Positions 44,724 through 55,978 of a DNA stretch of 64,000 nt are shown piece by piece (position 1 is the first letter of the stretch; each line of letters starts with the position of its first letter). The translations under genes were made by a program, and so were the position numbers. The DNA comes from Paragyromitra xinjiangensis (Eukaryota; Ascomycota; Pezizomycetes; Pezizales; Discinaceae): assembly GCA_038503065.1 (NCBI GenBank), contig JBCAMK010000007.1, positions 434,001 to 498,000 on the forward strand, given 5' to 3'. Below the pieces are notes generated by a model, which was not told the DNA's origin, ran no database searches, and was given only the letters and a program-made list of their open reading frames with translations.

Positions 44724-46250
44724 ATGTCACTCCCCACTCTCCCCCTCCCCCTCCTCACAACCCTCATCTCCACCGGCCAGCTCAACCTCACCGATATTGC
44801 CTCTCTCCGTCTCGTCTCCCACACCTACAACACCACATTCACGCACCCAGAACTCTGCCGCTTCCTCCTCCATCACTTCTTTCCATTCGCGCCAGAAACC
44901 ACCTCACCACACCCCTCGGCCGCCCTCTCCGCCGTCTGCCGCCGCCTACACCGCCTCCGAGCCGGAAAATGGACTCTAAACTGGGAAGTCACCTTCCCGA
45001 CCTCCCCCTCGAGCTCCATCTTCCCACCTGACGGATTCCACCTGATAGACCTCAACTCCGACGAAGGCTACTTCCTCACCGCCTACACCGACGACCCCAC
45101 CTCCACTCGAATCTGCGTCCGCAACCTCCTCACCGCCCAAGACGTCTCCGTCTCCGTCCCGCATCAAGACCTCACAGGAATCTACATGCAAGCCGGTAAA
45201 ACCCTCCTCACCTACACCCGCGACACAACAACCCTCCTAATCCTAACCGACTGTCGAACCAACAGCCACGGCACCACCCTCTGGTCCGCCTCCATCACCT
45301 CCCAAATCTACCACGGCGTCCACCCCTCTACCCGCCATAATCGCCTCGAACCTGTATTTAATAGCCACTACATAGCCTTCCTCAACAACCCGAACGGAAA
45401 CCTCCTCATCCTCCGATTCAACACCCAACAACTCCACATCTCCCCGCTGCGCATCTCCCCATCAACCCTTCTCTCCTTCACCGCAGACTCTGCCGGCTCC
45501 CACCTCCTCGTCGCGGAGCGATTCCCACACTATAATAACCTCCATAGAGTCGTCTTGGTGGATGCGCTGTCGGGCGCTGGTGTCTGCGCTTTTCATGTTA
45601 ATGTTTCGCCGCAATTCCAGGCTTTCCCGGAGCGGGATATAGTCCCGTTTTTCTCGCCGGATGGGTCGAGGATTGTTGTGTGGTCGTCGGTGCGGAGCGT
45701 TGAGTATCGCGCTGGGATCCTCGGACAGGTGATGGTTGTTCCGGTGGCTGGTGGGGGGGCGAAGGTGAGGTATTTTGCTTCTGGGGGGGGGGGGGGGGGG
45801 GAGACGGGGTATAGTGTGGGGTTGGGGACGGTGGGGTGTGGTGGGGTGGTGATGGGGTATGAGGGGTTGAATTTGGAGGTTGGGGGTGCGGGGAGTGGGG
45901 AGGTGGTTAATGGGTTGAATGTAAGGGGGGGGGTGTGGACTGCGGAGGGTGGGGAAGGGGGGGATTCGTGGGTTGTGAGGGAGAGGAATGTGGGGGAGGA
46001 GGTGGTGGTGGAGGTTATGAGGATTGCGGATGGGAGGGGGGCGCCGGGTGTAGTGGAGGGGTCGAAGAGGAGTTCGTGGGTTTTGGCGTCGACGGGGGGG
46101 AGTAGTGGGGGGAGTGTGATTGGGGTGAGGGAGGTGCAGGTTCAGGTTGATGCGGAGGAGTTGGCGATGAGGTTGGCGGAGATGGAGAAGGAGAGGGAGG
46201 GAGGCAGGAGGAAGGGGTGGAGGGAGAAGCTGTTGTCAGTGTGGAGGTAG
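44724..46250 (+). CDS. F-box-like protein with a polyglycine-encoding G tract
   Basis: A 508-aa intronless frame. Residues 1-50 (LPLPLLTTLISTGQLNLTDI then ASLRLVSHTYNTTF) resemble an F-box helix set, followed by RLHRLRAGKW. The middle (about 75-330) has beta-strand-like repeats typical of WD/kelch-like domains in such fungal proteins, e.g. FSPDGSRIVVWSS, but repeats are not clear by eye. A run of 19 G (45783-45801) encodes polyglycine at about residue 354. The rest is Gly/Val/Glu-rich and ends in a basic coiled stretch (EMEKEREGGRRKGWREK). If a true F-box protein, it would recruit substrates to an SCF ubiquitin ligase. The G tract could be a sequencing problem, and an error there would change the last 150 residues. 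Confidence 0.7.
   Translation: MSLPTLPLPLLTTLISTGQLNLTDIASLRLVSHTYNTTFTHPELCRFLLHHFFPFAPETTSPHPSAALSAVCRRLHRLRAGKWTLNWEVTFPTSPSSSIFPPDGFHLIDLNSDEGYFLTAYTDDPTSTRICVRNLLTAQDVSVSVPHQDLTGIYMQAGKTLLTYTRDTTTLLILTDCRTNSHGTTLWSASITSQIYHGVHPSTRHNRLEPVFNSHYIAFLNNPNGNLLILRFNTQQLHISPLRISPSTLLSFTADSAGSHLLVAERFPHYNNLHRVVLVDALSGAGVCAFHVNVSPQFQAFPERDIVPFFSPDGSRIVVWSSVRSVEYRAGILGQVMVVPVAGGGAKVRYFASGGGGGGETGYSVGLGTVGCGGVVMGYEGLNLEVGGAGSGEVVNGLNVRGGVWTAEGGEGGDSWVVRERNVGEEVVVEVMRIADGRGAPGVVEGSKRSSWVLASTGGSSGGSVIGVREVQVQVDAEELAMRLAEMEKEREGGRRKGWREKLLSVWR
45783..45801 (+). repeat. Poly-G tract, 19 bases, inside a coding region
   Basis: A pure G homopolymer in frame with the F-box-like gene, within a very G-rich segment that could form G-quadruplexes. 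Such tracts are slippage-prone. Confidence 0.9.
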
Positions 46251-47057
46251 GACGGGAAGGGGGTTCGGTGCATATGGTCTGTTTTGGTCTGCTTTATAAC
46301 TGTTTATGCTCTTCTACTCTTCTGCTGGCACGGAAAGTTGGTTGGGCTTTTTGGCTTCTGTTTTGTTTTGGTGTATGATATCATATGAGCGTATTTCAGC
46401 AGGTTGGGTAATACAAAAAGAAGAATCATTCTCACAGTCGTCTGGTTCGGATGTCATTGGATATTAATACCTACTGGTCCAAGACGTTGGAGAAGGTATG
46501 CTTATTCTTGTGGCTGATATACGGTACTCTTGTCCATGCCAAACCCGAGCATAAGTTGGTGACTTAACGGTAAGCGCCACGAGCTTTCCGGTAGCTCCCA
46601 AAATCTAATTGACTCGGGGATTTAATAGGTCCGTTAAGGCATCTAGAATTTGAAATCCTTACTCTAGTGGAGAATGTGGTGACTACGATGGAATCTCAAA
46701 AGCTCTGCACAGATATATCAAGCAAACAAACCCCTGCTTGGAATTGCTGTTAGCATAGATCTATTAGTTTCAGGTTTCGGGTTTGGTGTTGGTTTATTTC
46801 TCATTCTGAGATTCCCAAAGCTTAAGGGTTTGATGCATGTACGAATTATCAATCAATCAATCATTCCGAGATTCGGCCCCACATTTCCCGGAAAAACGAT
46901 CCTCCGAGACAGCATGCAACCACCCCACGCCCCGCATCTCAAGAGCAAGCTCTCAGGTGCCTCCAAAAGATATTCCTTTTGTATTTACTACAAGTTATTT
47001 CTCACCAACTCTTCACTAACTTCCATCTAACAGAATCTAATACCAATTCCCTCCATC
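46251..47057. other. Intergenic / GH36 promoter
   Basis: No supportable gene. The region before 47058 has a CT- and A-rich leader with TCTAACAG just upstream. Confidence 0.4.
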
Positions 47058-50000
47058 ATGTCGAACCTCTTCTTCACCCCAATCTTAAACCCCCCTCTAG
47101 GAAGCACCAGTACCCGTACCTCTAGCACCTCAATTCGATTCTATGCCTTAATGCAGATTGTTGCTAGCGGCACAACCGTTATCCCTGATGAGAGATTCAC
47201 AGTGCTGCTCTGGTACTCTACTAACGGCCGTGGAACCTGGAAGCCAGCGCCGTTTCGGGAAGTGTCAATGGATACTGAAGGTTCTGTGAAGCTGGTCTGT
47301 AGCTTAGTTCAAATATATAATAATCTATATTTTTCCCTGAGTAATACGTGGGATTTAAGAGTTTAGAGTCCGTACTGACGCGTATGTTCGTTCCAATAGT
47401 TTGATGTGCAAGAGAATGCTCCCAAGGATTCCGTTATAGGAGTTAGGAATGAGCCTAGAAGGGATCTATTTGTTCTTGATCTGGAATATGATTGTGATCA
47501 AGGACCGTTACAGTTTTGCTTAAAATATAGGTTTTCGGATGGACCATGGTAAGCCATTCGTGTAATTACTTTTAGTCTAGTATCTAACACGCCACATAGG
47601 CTATGGGCAGGTTCCCGCATAGGTGGTGCCGACGGCCGTGTAATCTTTCAAAAAGACTCCACGCCACTACAATTCCACGACATCTTCGAAACAATTGGCA
47701 CAGAAGGCAGTAACTGGCACGCAGAATCCGTCAACGAAGTTGACAACAACAGAATTTGGGATGTAACCTGGAAAGGCACCATCCCCAACACCGATATCCT
47801 TGAACTATCACTGGGTAGACCTCAAAACCTAGAGCAATGGATGGCATTGGTCAAGATTGCTTGTAAGATGAACTCACACACCCACCTTATACCATGTCTA
47901 ACATTCTATCAGCACCCTGGATGGGCCCCGTCCATGGAACCACCAGTTTCGCCACCTCCAAAGACGCCCTGCTACTCCTCTTCCAGCGCAGCAACGACGG
48001 TAAACATATCGCCGTCCTCCCCGTCTCTGGCCGTGGATTCGGAAGCACCTATGTCACATCTGACTCTCATGGTAGGGGCTCGGTCGTTGTCCGTGGCATG
48101 GATGATTTTGAAGAGGTTAGGAAAGTTCAGGTTATTATCGCTGTCGGGAACAACCCTCTTGAGACGGTTTCTTCTGCTGTTGGGTACTTGAAGAAACTCA
48201 TCATGGGAGGCGAGAACGGGCTACGGGATCTTCTTTTGAAGGCGCGACTGGCGGCTGGGTTTAAAGCACGGGAGGGCCTCTTTGATGAGTTGAAGAGGTG
48301 GCGTACTGGGTGCTGGCGGGAATGGTATGGTTCTGAGTCTGAGTCCTTGGAGGATACGGCAAGGTGTAATTTTGTATTGGAGGTGCTGGCGGGGTATGCT
48401 GAGCAGATAGTCGACGGTACGGTGAGGATTGAGGAGGTCACGGAGGGGCTGTGGCCGTATGCGGGGAAATTAGGAGAGTTGATTAAGGAGAGGATTTCAA
48501 GGCTTCTGGATGAGAGAGATGAGCTTTGCGTGGAGAAAGAGGTGACGAGTGATAGGAGCATGTGGGAGGATGGTGTGAGTTATTGTACATGGAATGGGTT
48601 GGGGTGGGATTTGAGTGATGAGAGGATCATTGGAGCACTCGAGCAGCTAGAGAACGCGGGTGTTAAGGGTATTGATTCACTTTCTATCACTCGATGCCTT
48701 AAAACTGACACAGTTTATAATGTAGTCAGTAACTTGATGATCGACGATAACTGGCAATCTCTGGCAGGCCGTAACTACGGCTCTAGCGGAACATGGTCAT
48801 CCTTTGAAGCGAACGAAAAGTTCCCTAATGGATTGAAGGGATTAGTATCCAATCTCCGAGCCAGATTTCCATACCTCAAGCATATTGGGGTTTGGCACGC
48901 TTTACACGGATATTGGGACGGCATAACTCCCAACAGCGCTCTTGGGAAAAAATACAAAACGGTTGAAGTAGCTTGGAGAGACAACGTCAATCTGGCTGAC
49001 AGAACGTTGACTATGATCGCACCGGAAGATGTAGGAAGATTTTATGACGATTTCTACAGGTTCTTGTCGGAATGTGGAATCGACTCTGCAAAGACGGATG
49101 TCCAGTGTCGGATTGATGAGCTGAAGTACGGAAAGGATAAAGCAAAGCTGGCGAGAGCTTACCTGGATGCGTTTAAGAAGAGTAGTATAAAGTATTTTGG
49201 TCGAAGGGTGATTTACTGCATGGCTCATGTGCCGCAGATATTGTATCATGCGCTTCTGCCGGATGATGGCCAGAAAGTTTTCTTCAGAACATCCGATGGT
49301 TTGTTTTTCTGTCGACCCTTAGAGAGAGTAAGATTATATCGTGCTAAATTGCTTCTTCCAGACTTCTACCCAAATGTCCCTCAAAGCCATGCATGGCATA
49401 TCTTTGCCAACGCGATGAATATGGTTCTCTACAGCCAACTGCATATTCTTCCCGGTTAGTGTTCCAATCCCCACAAATATATCTTCCTCTAACTCTCTCC
49501 AGACTGGGATATGTTTCAATCCTCCCTCCCCACCTACAACTCCCTCCACGCAGCCGCCAGATGTCTCTCCGGCGGTCCTGTATTCATCACAGACACCCCC
49601 GGTGAACACGACGTCCAACTTATTAACTCCATGGCATCGCCTTCTCCAGCAAACGGAACAATGCGCGTTCTAAGGCCTTCGAAAATGGCCATGGCTGGGG
49701 ACCCATATATCGCCTATCATTCCAGCAGACTTCTACAAATTAGGAATACGTCCCGAAACGGACCAGGAGCGAGTCTGCTGCTGGGGGTATTCAACGTTTC
49801 TACTGTTGCTTTGACGGAGCTGGTCGATATGAAGACAGGTTTCCAGGATATTGAGTCAGGAAGGGAATATGTCATCCGCGCGCATAACACGGGAAGGGTT
49901 ACTGGACCAGCTAAGATCCTAGGGGATAAAGGGGATTCTTTACTGGTTGTCGGGTTGGAGCCGAGCGGGTGGGAAGTATTTACTGCTACGCCGGTAGAAA

Positions 50001-50212
50001 TTGTGCGCTGCGATAACGGGGAGGAAGTCAAAGTTGCAGCTTTGGGTCTGGTGGGAAACATTACTGGGGCTGCGGCTGTGATTGGAAGTAGGGTTTGTAC
50101 AAACAGCGATGGGGAGATCGTCGCCGAGATTGACTTATGCGCATTGGGTACCCTAGGTAAGGAAGCATTCTTACTGTCTTTAGGAGTTTGCTAATTCGTA
50201 GGATATAAGTGA
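47058..50212 (+). CDS. GH36 alpha-galactosidase / raffinose-synthase-like enzyme
   Basis: Seven exons (47058-47294, 47400-47548, 47600-47862, 47913-49298, 49362-49454, 49503-50156, 50202-50212) give 930 aa. The nucleophile motif is intact: GIDSAKTDVQ with D612. The general-acid region RTSDD-FYPNVPQSHAWHIFANA (D678/D679) appears only after removing a 63 nt in-frame intron (49299-49361, GTTTGT...TTCCAG). The next junction makes LHILPDWDMFQSS, and the last tiny exon gives ALGTLGYK. Further family blocks are SPWMGPVHGTTSFA, GIDSLSITRCL, FEANEKFPNGLKGLVSNLR and VWHALHGYWDGI. Plant relatives include raffinose synthase and alkaline alpha-galactosidase; fungal ones are uncharacterised, and hydrolysis versus galactosyl transfer cannot be decided from sequence. 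No signal peptide, so probably intracellular. Intron 1 uses a weak GTCTGT donor. Confidence 0.93.
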
Positions 50213-51253
50213 TCTACATTTCCAATCTTGCTAAGGGAAGAATAACCAATAGCAAGGCTATAGCCATCGGAGCTAGCGATATCCCACCGGAGTACTACCA
50301 GGTTTCTGGCAGCGGAGATGATACTTTAGAAATAGACTTGCTACGTGCTTGTAGGGATATGTGCTTACAACAAAAACATGGGGTGGAGGAAATAATCACA
50401 GTCTCGATTAGATTGAATTAGCAATCGGGGATCAGCTCACCGGGGGGTTTTTTTCGCTCTCTAGATAGATTCGGCAAGATAGAGCTTCCGGGGTTAATAC
50501 GGGTTTTATGTATAAAAATTTAGTACCTAACTTCTCAAAACCGCACTCCCTGCCCCAGAAAAGTGGTGACTTAATTCGGGCTATAGCTACGGACACTGAT
50601 AACAGAAGTATGCAGCTTACGCAAAAAAAATCACCCCAGCTAATTCCTGGGAGTTCTACCGACGGCTATTCCTGTAAAAAAAAAGGAGAAAGCACTAGGG
50701 TTAGGGTAGCGGTTACTAAGTAGAGGACGGCATATAATGGGGTGTTTCCTCCTTCGTATTCATCCTTTTAAATTTATATAGAAATTTATCCCCAATTGAG
50801 CCACTTTTGAAGTATGTGCCTCCCTGAAATTATTACCCTGCCCTTTCCACATGATCGAAAAACATACCGACTGACGTTCTCTAGAGCAAACAAACATGCT
50901 TCAATCAACGCTTCTGACCAAAACTAGCCATCAACAACTCGAGACGACCCCCAGGTCCTGGGCCAGCCAGCCCAGACTCTGATCCAGCCGGGGGTCGCAT
51001 GCCCTGACCGAAGAACCATATCCAGAACACCAAGAACCTTGGCCTTTGGGCTTGCCTCAGTATCAAGTGAAAAACTCACAGTTGGGACCTCGGAGATTCC
51101 TAGCCTGGAAGTCCTTGATATTGGGTTAGGGTTTGTCAGATCCTGTTGGGTTGGTTACTACCGGAATTCACTGGCTGGACTTTACAGAACGTCTTGTCTG
51201 CCGCGAGGATGGAAGGAGGGGAGATAAAGAAGAATCAGAAAAATGAGGATTAG
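50213..51253. other. Intergenic, nothing recognised
   Basis: AT-rich sequence with no supportable gene. A short imperfect hairpin with arms CGACCCCCAG/CCGGGGGTCG lies near 50942-50998. Confidence 0.4.
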
Positions 51254-51682
51254 TGTTCCACACGAGCCTGTTCGAGCCGGTACGGAGGCCTGGGCTCGAG
51301 CTGGCTCGGCTTGTGGAAGGATAGGCTTGAGAGATTCGAGCCGAGCTCGAGCTTGGCTTACTCATAGTGGTTTGATGTTCTTGCGAAAATAATTACAAGG
51401 AGATCATTAATTACCATTGAAAACTAGATACCTGCTGTAGCACAATCCTCTCCATTCCCCTCTCCCAGTTACCGGGGCTCCACCTCTGAGAGACCAGGCT
51501 AACTTTATACTTCTCTCTCTCTCAACTGCTACCTTTTGTTGAGATTTGATAGGCTCGGGCTGGACTCGAGCCTATTAAAGAACAGTCTCGAGTTGGCTCG
51601 GGCTCGTGGGGCTTTAGGCTTGAGGGGTTCGAGCCTACAATTCGAGCTCAAGCCCACGAGCCGGCTCGGCTCGTGGGGCACA
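51254..51682. mobile_element. Possible 429 bp non-autonomous DNA transposon with GGCTCGAG subterminal repeats
   Basis: The ends are imperfect inverted repeats: TGTTCCACACGAGCC at the left and, reversed, TGTGCCCCACGAGCC at the right (13 of 15). The first 110 and last 130 bp are packed with GGCTCGAG, GGCTCGGG, TTCGAGCC and similar units in both orientations; the middle lacks them. Clustered subterminal repeats are typical of hAT-like elements. The flanks share GAGGATTA and GAGGATGA, but not directly at the ends, so the target duplication is uncertain. No transposase frame. Confidence 0.45.
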
Positions 51683-51957
51683 CCAAGGAGGATGAAGAGA
51701 CAGGAGAAGGAGAAGCGTACAGGAGGGGGAGGAGGGGGAGGAGGAGGAGAGGGAATCACACACAGCCAGCATCCTCACCGTACTAGAGAAACTTGCAAGA
51801 AATATTGAAGACCGTGCCGATAACACTCATGAGTCCTTTCGGCACCCAAGACCACGTCATTGGTCATCTCAAATCTCAGTAAGAGGATATGCTCAAGCTT
51901 TCATAGGTCCTCGGAAGCGACACCACACTTAATGCTACCAATCCCGCCCGTCTAATC

Positions 51958-52376
51958 ATGTATAAAAAGAAGCTTGTGGCCGACAAATTCGCGGATTTTA
52001 TCATTTCATACCCAGCAAACCTCGCAGCATTTATGACATCAACTTATATTGATAAAAAGAGCGCAACCTCCAAAGTCGCCCCAGAAGGCTCAACTACTGT
52101 AGCTACTGCAACAGCTACTGTCAGTGCTGCTGCAACTATGTATCTTCCGTCGCGTCCCTGGCCAGCCTGTCTATCCACGGTATAACTGCTGCCACAGCAG
52201 CGATAATTCTCGGAACAAGCTTTCTGTGGTCCGGCGCATTTGGAGGGGAAGGCGGAGAAGAGTTACAGGCTGTGGAAGATGGCAATGCAGAGGAGCTAAT
52301 TGAGAAGGTTTTTGCTGATAGCTATCAAGGGGCGTGGTTTCAAAGTCGAGTGGTTGGGAGCCTGGGCTGTCATTAG
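51958..52376 (+). pseudogene. Hypothetical gene with a probable frameshift
   Basis: The ATG frame reads KFADFIISYPANLAAFMTST, then a Thr/Ala-rich stretch (VATATATVSAAAT) and stops at 52185. A second frame, offset by one base, continues from the same region with VASLASLSIHGITAATAAII, LGTSFLWSGAFGGEGGEEL and an acidic tail to TAG at 52374. Together they look like one small membrane protein. The only GT-AG pair linking them spans 26 nt, too short for a fungal intron, so a frameshift is more likely. Family unknown. Confidence 0.4.
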
Positions 52377-52696
52377 TTATCTAGTTAGAGACGAGGTTGT
52401 CATTTATACTTTACGGGTGAGTTTGCGGTTGTTAATTCATTAGTGGGTTATGCCTGATTTGATCAGTAGCGGGAATGAGCTTCGGGGCACAGGTGGGAGT
52501 TATTGAAGAACCTATTACGGATGCCTCCTGAGGTTTTGGTCAACTGTTTTATAACGGGGATAGTTTTGTCGGGGTTTGCTTCGGGTAGATAATATTTTAA
52601 TTCAAAGGATATCGTCTGCACCATTCTATCCTGTCATGTAAATCGGGGGTGAATATTGGGCGTAAGCACAGTACAGAAATGTGGCGCCATTTGGAT

Positions 52697-52751
52697 TATG
52701 GACGGTGAGGGTTTATGGACGGTGAGGGTTTATGGACGGTGAGGGTTTATG
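52697..52751. repeat. 17 bp tandem repeat, three copies
   Basis: TATGGACGGTGAGGGTT occurs three times head to tail with a partial fourth (TATG). Copies are identical, which suggests recent expansion. Non-coding. Confidence 0.9.
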
Positions 52752-53009
52752 ATTCCCCTCAGCTGTCCATCAGCGAAAAGTGACAAAACAGCCCCCCTAC
52801 GACTAAGAAAATTAGTTGAGAAGTAGATACCGGTGCCACTGACCATGAGGCTCTGCCCACCAGGTAAGGCGTAGGATCTTTCACTCCTATCGTCAGAGGT
52901 ACAAATGGAAGGAATTGTTAAAATAATTTCGGTCTAGGAATATTGGAGCAGATGATGGATGATCTGGCTCTCGAAATGTATGTAGCAAAAGAGTCTGCTT
53001 CAGCCAATC

Positions 53010-53097
53010 CCACAGAAAGCCTGTTATTAGATCCCCGTTTCTTGGACGTATTTCTCGCCTAAGTGCTGTCTTCCGTAGGCACGCTCTGGAGTTTCGG
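53010..53097 (+). repeat. Dispersed repeat, copy 1 (short)
   Basis: CACAGAAAGCCTGTT and GATCCCCGTTTCTTGGACGT, then CTTCCGTAGGCACGC, match the copy at 55979-56213 at roughly 75% by eye, in the same order. The interior present in the other copy is missing here. Confidence 0.5.
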
Positions 53098-53227
53098 CTA
53101 TTTTAACCTAGGCACTTTACATATACTCGTCGTCACTTTGCATCGCAGTAGCCAATGACAGCGCAGAGCCCCACAATCGACGTTGAGGCTCTGCTGCAGG
53201 GTTCGGTGCAGAAGCGAGATTACACCC

Positions 53228-53254
53228 GCAGAGCCTCGTGTCTGGAGGCTCTGC
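53228..53254. repeat. Perfect hairpin GCAGAGCCTC/GAGGCTCTGC
   Basis: A 10 bp perfect inverted repeat around a 7 nt loop. The right-arm decamer GAGGCTCTGC also occurs at about 52846 and 53184, and a truncated complement near 53166, giving a local cluster. Role unknown. Confidence 0.6.
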
Positions 53255-54077
53255 CTATCTCACTCCCTGCCTATACCGTATTCTGGCGAGATACAACCCG
53301 GCGCCGCAACAAACTATACTTAGCCCGGAGTAGCAGATCTTAAGATTCGCTGACATGACATGGAATGTGCCGAAAGTTTTTGGGCGGGCAATGATGCCAT
53401 GATTTGTAGAGCGTGTATTTCATATCACTTGGGCGTACCCCAAAAACTGCCCTCACCACATAGGTTGGCTATAGCGCCGGGTCGCATCTCACCAGTGCAT
53501 ACGGTACGTTATACTGATACAGCCTGCTAGAGCGGATGGAGTAGAGCGTGGATTTATGTGGCTATGGCTCTGGAAACCTATGGCGTAGGAAAGCGTAGGG
53601 GGTGAGCTGGGCAAGCTGGTTCACACCTCGGGCTGATTTGACCCGAAAATAGTAGTTGAGGCTTTTGATAGCCGATTCAGCCGACGCAAATGAGTGATCA
53701 GTACCACAAAAATCGTAGTTTTCCTTCTGATGGCGGTTTTCGGTCGTGGCTTTACTAACAAATCTTTTTTGAACCAGCTTGCCCAGCTTGCCCTCTACGT
53801 CTTCTCGCACTATAAAGGTGCACCAACCTAAGAGGGAGGCAACGCTCTTGGCAGCAGGGTTAGGGGAAATTTTTGAAGAACAATTTGCTCGTCCAACAGG
53901 TGAAGATAATGATGACTATCATTCTATAATCTTAATCCTCTTAATTCTGGACCTAACCCTACTGTCAAGAGCGTACCTTCTAGGTTTCCGAAACCATATT
54001 ACATGTACATATGGACAGCCTAAAGCAACCTCAAACTTGAAGTGGCGGCCCTCAGCGTTTTCAAAGTAACCCACTAG

Positions 54078-54757
54078 ATAGGTACACCCAATCGCAGCCC
54101 CAACCCACTACCCAAACTTCATCCCACCAAGCATCTATCTCCATCCCCGTCACACAACGGCCATACCACAGTCTTCGTTGCACCTGTATCCCCAACTGCA
54201 GCAAATCCGCAACAACGTTTTCGCTTCCTTCGATCTGACGGTAAGTTCTTGTGATTACTCGAATACCGTAATAAAGTCAAGTACTGGCGGATGGTACTCG
54301 AGCAGGTTTACTCTCACGCATAGAAGCTTGCTTTACGATGTCAGCTGCTATACTTGCAAGGTTTGGTGGTTTGTTCATCCAGGAGTTCCAGTCATTGAAA
54401 AGCGACCCGTTCACTAACTGATTGCCATAATGTTTTCTAGGTTTCCTCTCTCGCTACAGAACTCCACTGGCTATAATCTTTGGCGGCTTAGGCGGTGCTC
54501 AGTTGCTTGTCTGGAATGAACGTGACGGCCGCGGCAAGATTATAACTACTATTGGCGATGTTGAGGAAAAGCTCAGCCAAAAGCTGGACGATGTCGAGGC
54601 GAGGCTCACGGGACTAAATAGAATAACCAACGGACTTATCATTTCCACAGCAACCAAGACGATGCAAGGATTGAATGGTGATAAGAAGCCTCTCAGAAAG
54701 TGGCTTGAGGAGGCGAAAAAGCTGTGCCATGACCAGTCTGATGACGATTGCAACTGA
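54078..54757 (+). CDS. Hypothetical membrane/coiled-coil protein, start unresolved
   Basis: A 200 nt intron (54241-54440; CTAAC branch, TTCTAG acceptor) joins an upstream open stretch (54078-54240, Pro/Ser/Thr-rich, no ATG in frame) to 54441-54757. The second exon reads GFLSRYRTPLAIIFGGLGGA, a likely membrane helix, then QLLVWNERDGRGK and a coiled-coil segment, IGDVEEKLSQKLDDVEARLT, ending CHDQSDDDCN. The first exon may have another exon before it. Stop and coding quality of the second exon are good. Family not recognised. Confidence 0.4.
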
Positions 54758-55978
54758 TGTTATGATAAAAGATGAGATTATTCTGTGGGTCCTGGTTTAC
54801 GGAGGTAATTGTGCATATGGGAATATATGTGACTAACTGAACATATGGTATATGTTGTCGGTTTCGAGGGGGAATGCGTGCGAGCGGTTTCCTATAATTT
54901 CCTTTTTGTAATTTAGAGGTTCATGAGTGGAAGTTACCCATGGTTTCGGGTTTTTATTTTCTTATGTCTCCTCGTACCCCCCGGCTTCGCTTGGCTCTCC
55001 CGCCGATGCTTCGTCAAAGTTGCCATCTGCTGCTTGCTTCCTGCACGCATATGACCGATAAATTTATCGGCAACACCAGTCGTGTCCCTTCAGAACTTCA
55101 ATATAGCCTTCAGTATATCGTGTTGGTATATTCTAGTAGTATTTACTTGTTTATCTTATTTTTATTCTTTATTCTCGTGTACAGTCACGTCAGAAAAGTC
55201 CTAGCACCCCCGAAGCTCGGTCACTGGAGAATCTAGACCGCAGCTTCCGCAGCAGATGACGATAAAAATTAGGAGGATATTATTTAGTACTCTAGGATTT
55301 ATAGAACCTCCCTAATTAAACGGCTGGACTATAGCAGCAAACCTCCACAGCCCAAACCCCCAGAAAAGTCCCCAGAACCTCAGACAAATCTATAAAAAAA
55401 CTATCTGGATACATGCATGTCTGGTATTCTCGTAACGAACGCAAACACCCAGCGGAACCTTTCTCCCTCCATCCCTGCAATCAAGAAGCCAACTGTGACC
55501 AAAAAATTAAATCCGTGACCGCAGTAAAACCAGCGCTGAAGGATGTTTTTTAATTATAAAGTGTGGAGGGACATAACTACATGTATATTCTGCCTACAGC
55601 GAACAATCGTAAACACTCACTCGTTTTGACGATGCCATTATGTCGAGAATATATGAATATGTATGTATCTTTATATTGAGCGCAGCGGTGAAGAACTAAA
55701 ACTAATCTGCGTCTGAATATGGGTATTTTGCAATATAGCCAAGTGATGGCCATTCGTTTGTGGAGACTTGTCTCTATATCCCATCTATCTACACTGCTTA
55801 CTCTCCCTTAACAAGCGCATGTTAGCGGATAGCAAAGGTGAAGTATGAGATCTAAAAAGGGTAAAAAGGTAATGAGTCCAGTACCTAGGATTCCCACATG
55901 GCCACCCACTGCAGTACTAACTAGGCGATACGATGCTCGAGTAACAGTGTGTCGGGATTGATCCTACCCTAAACAGGT

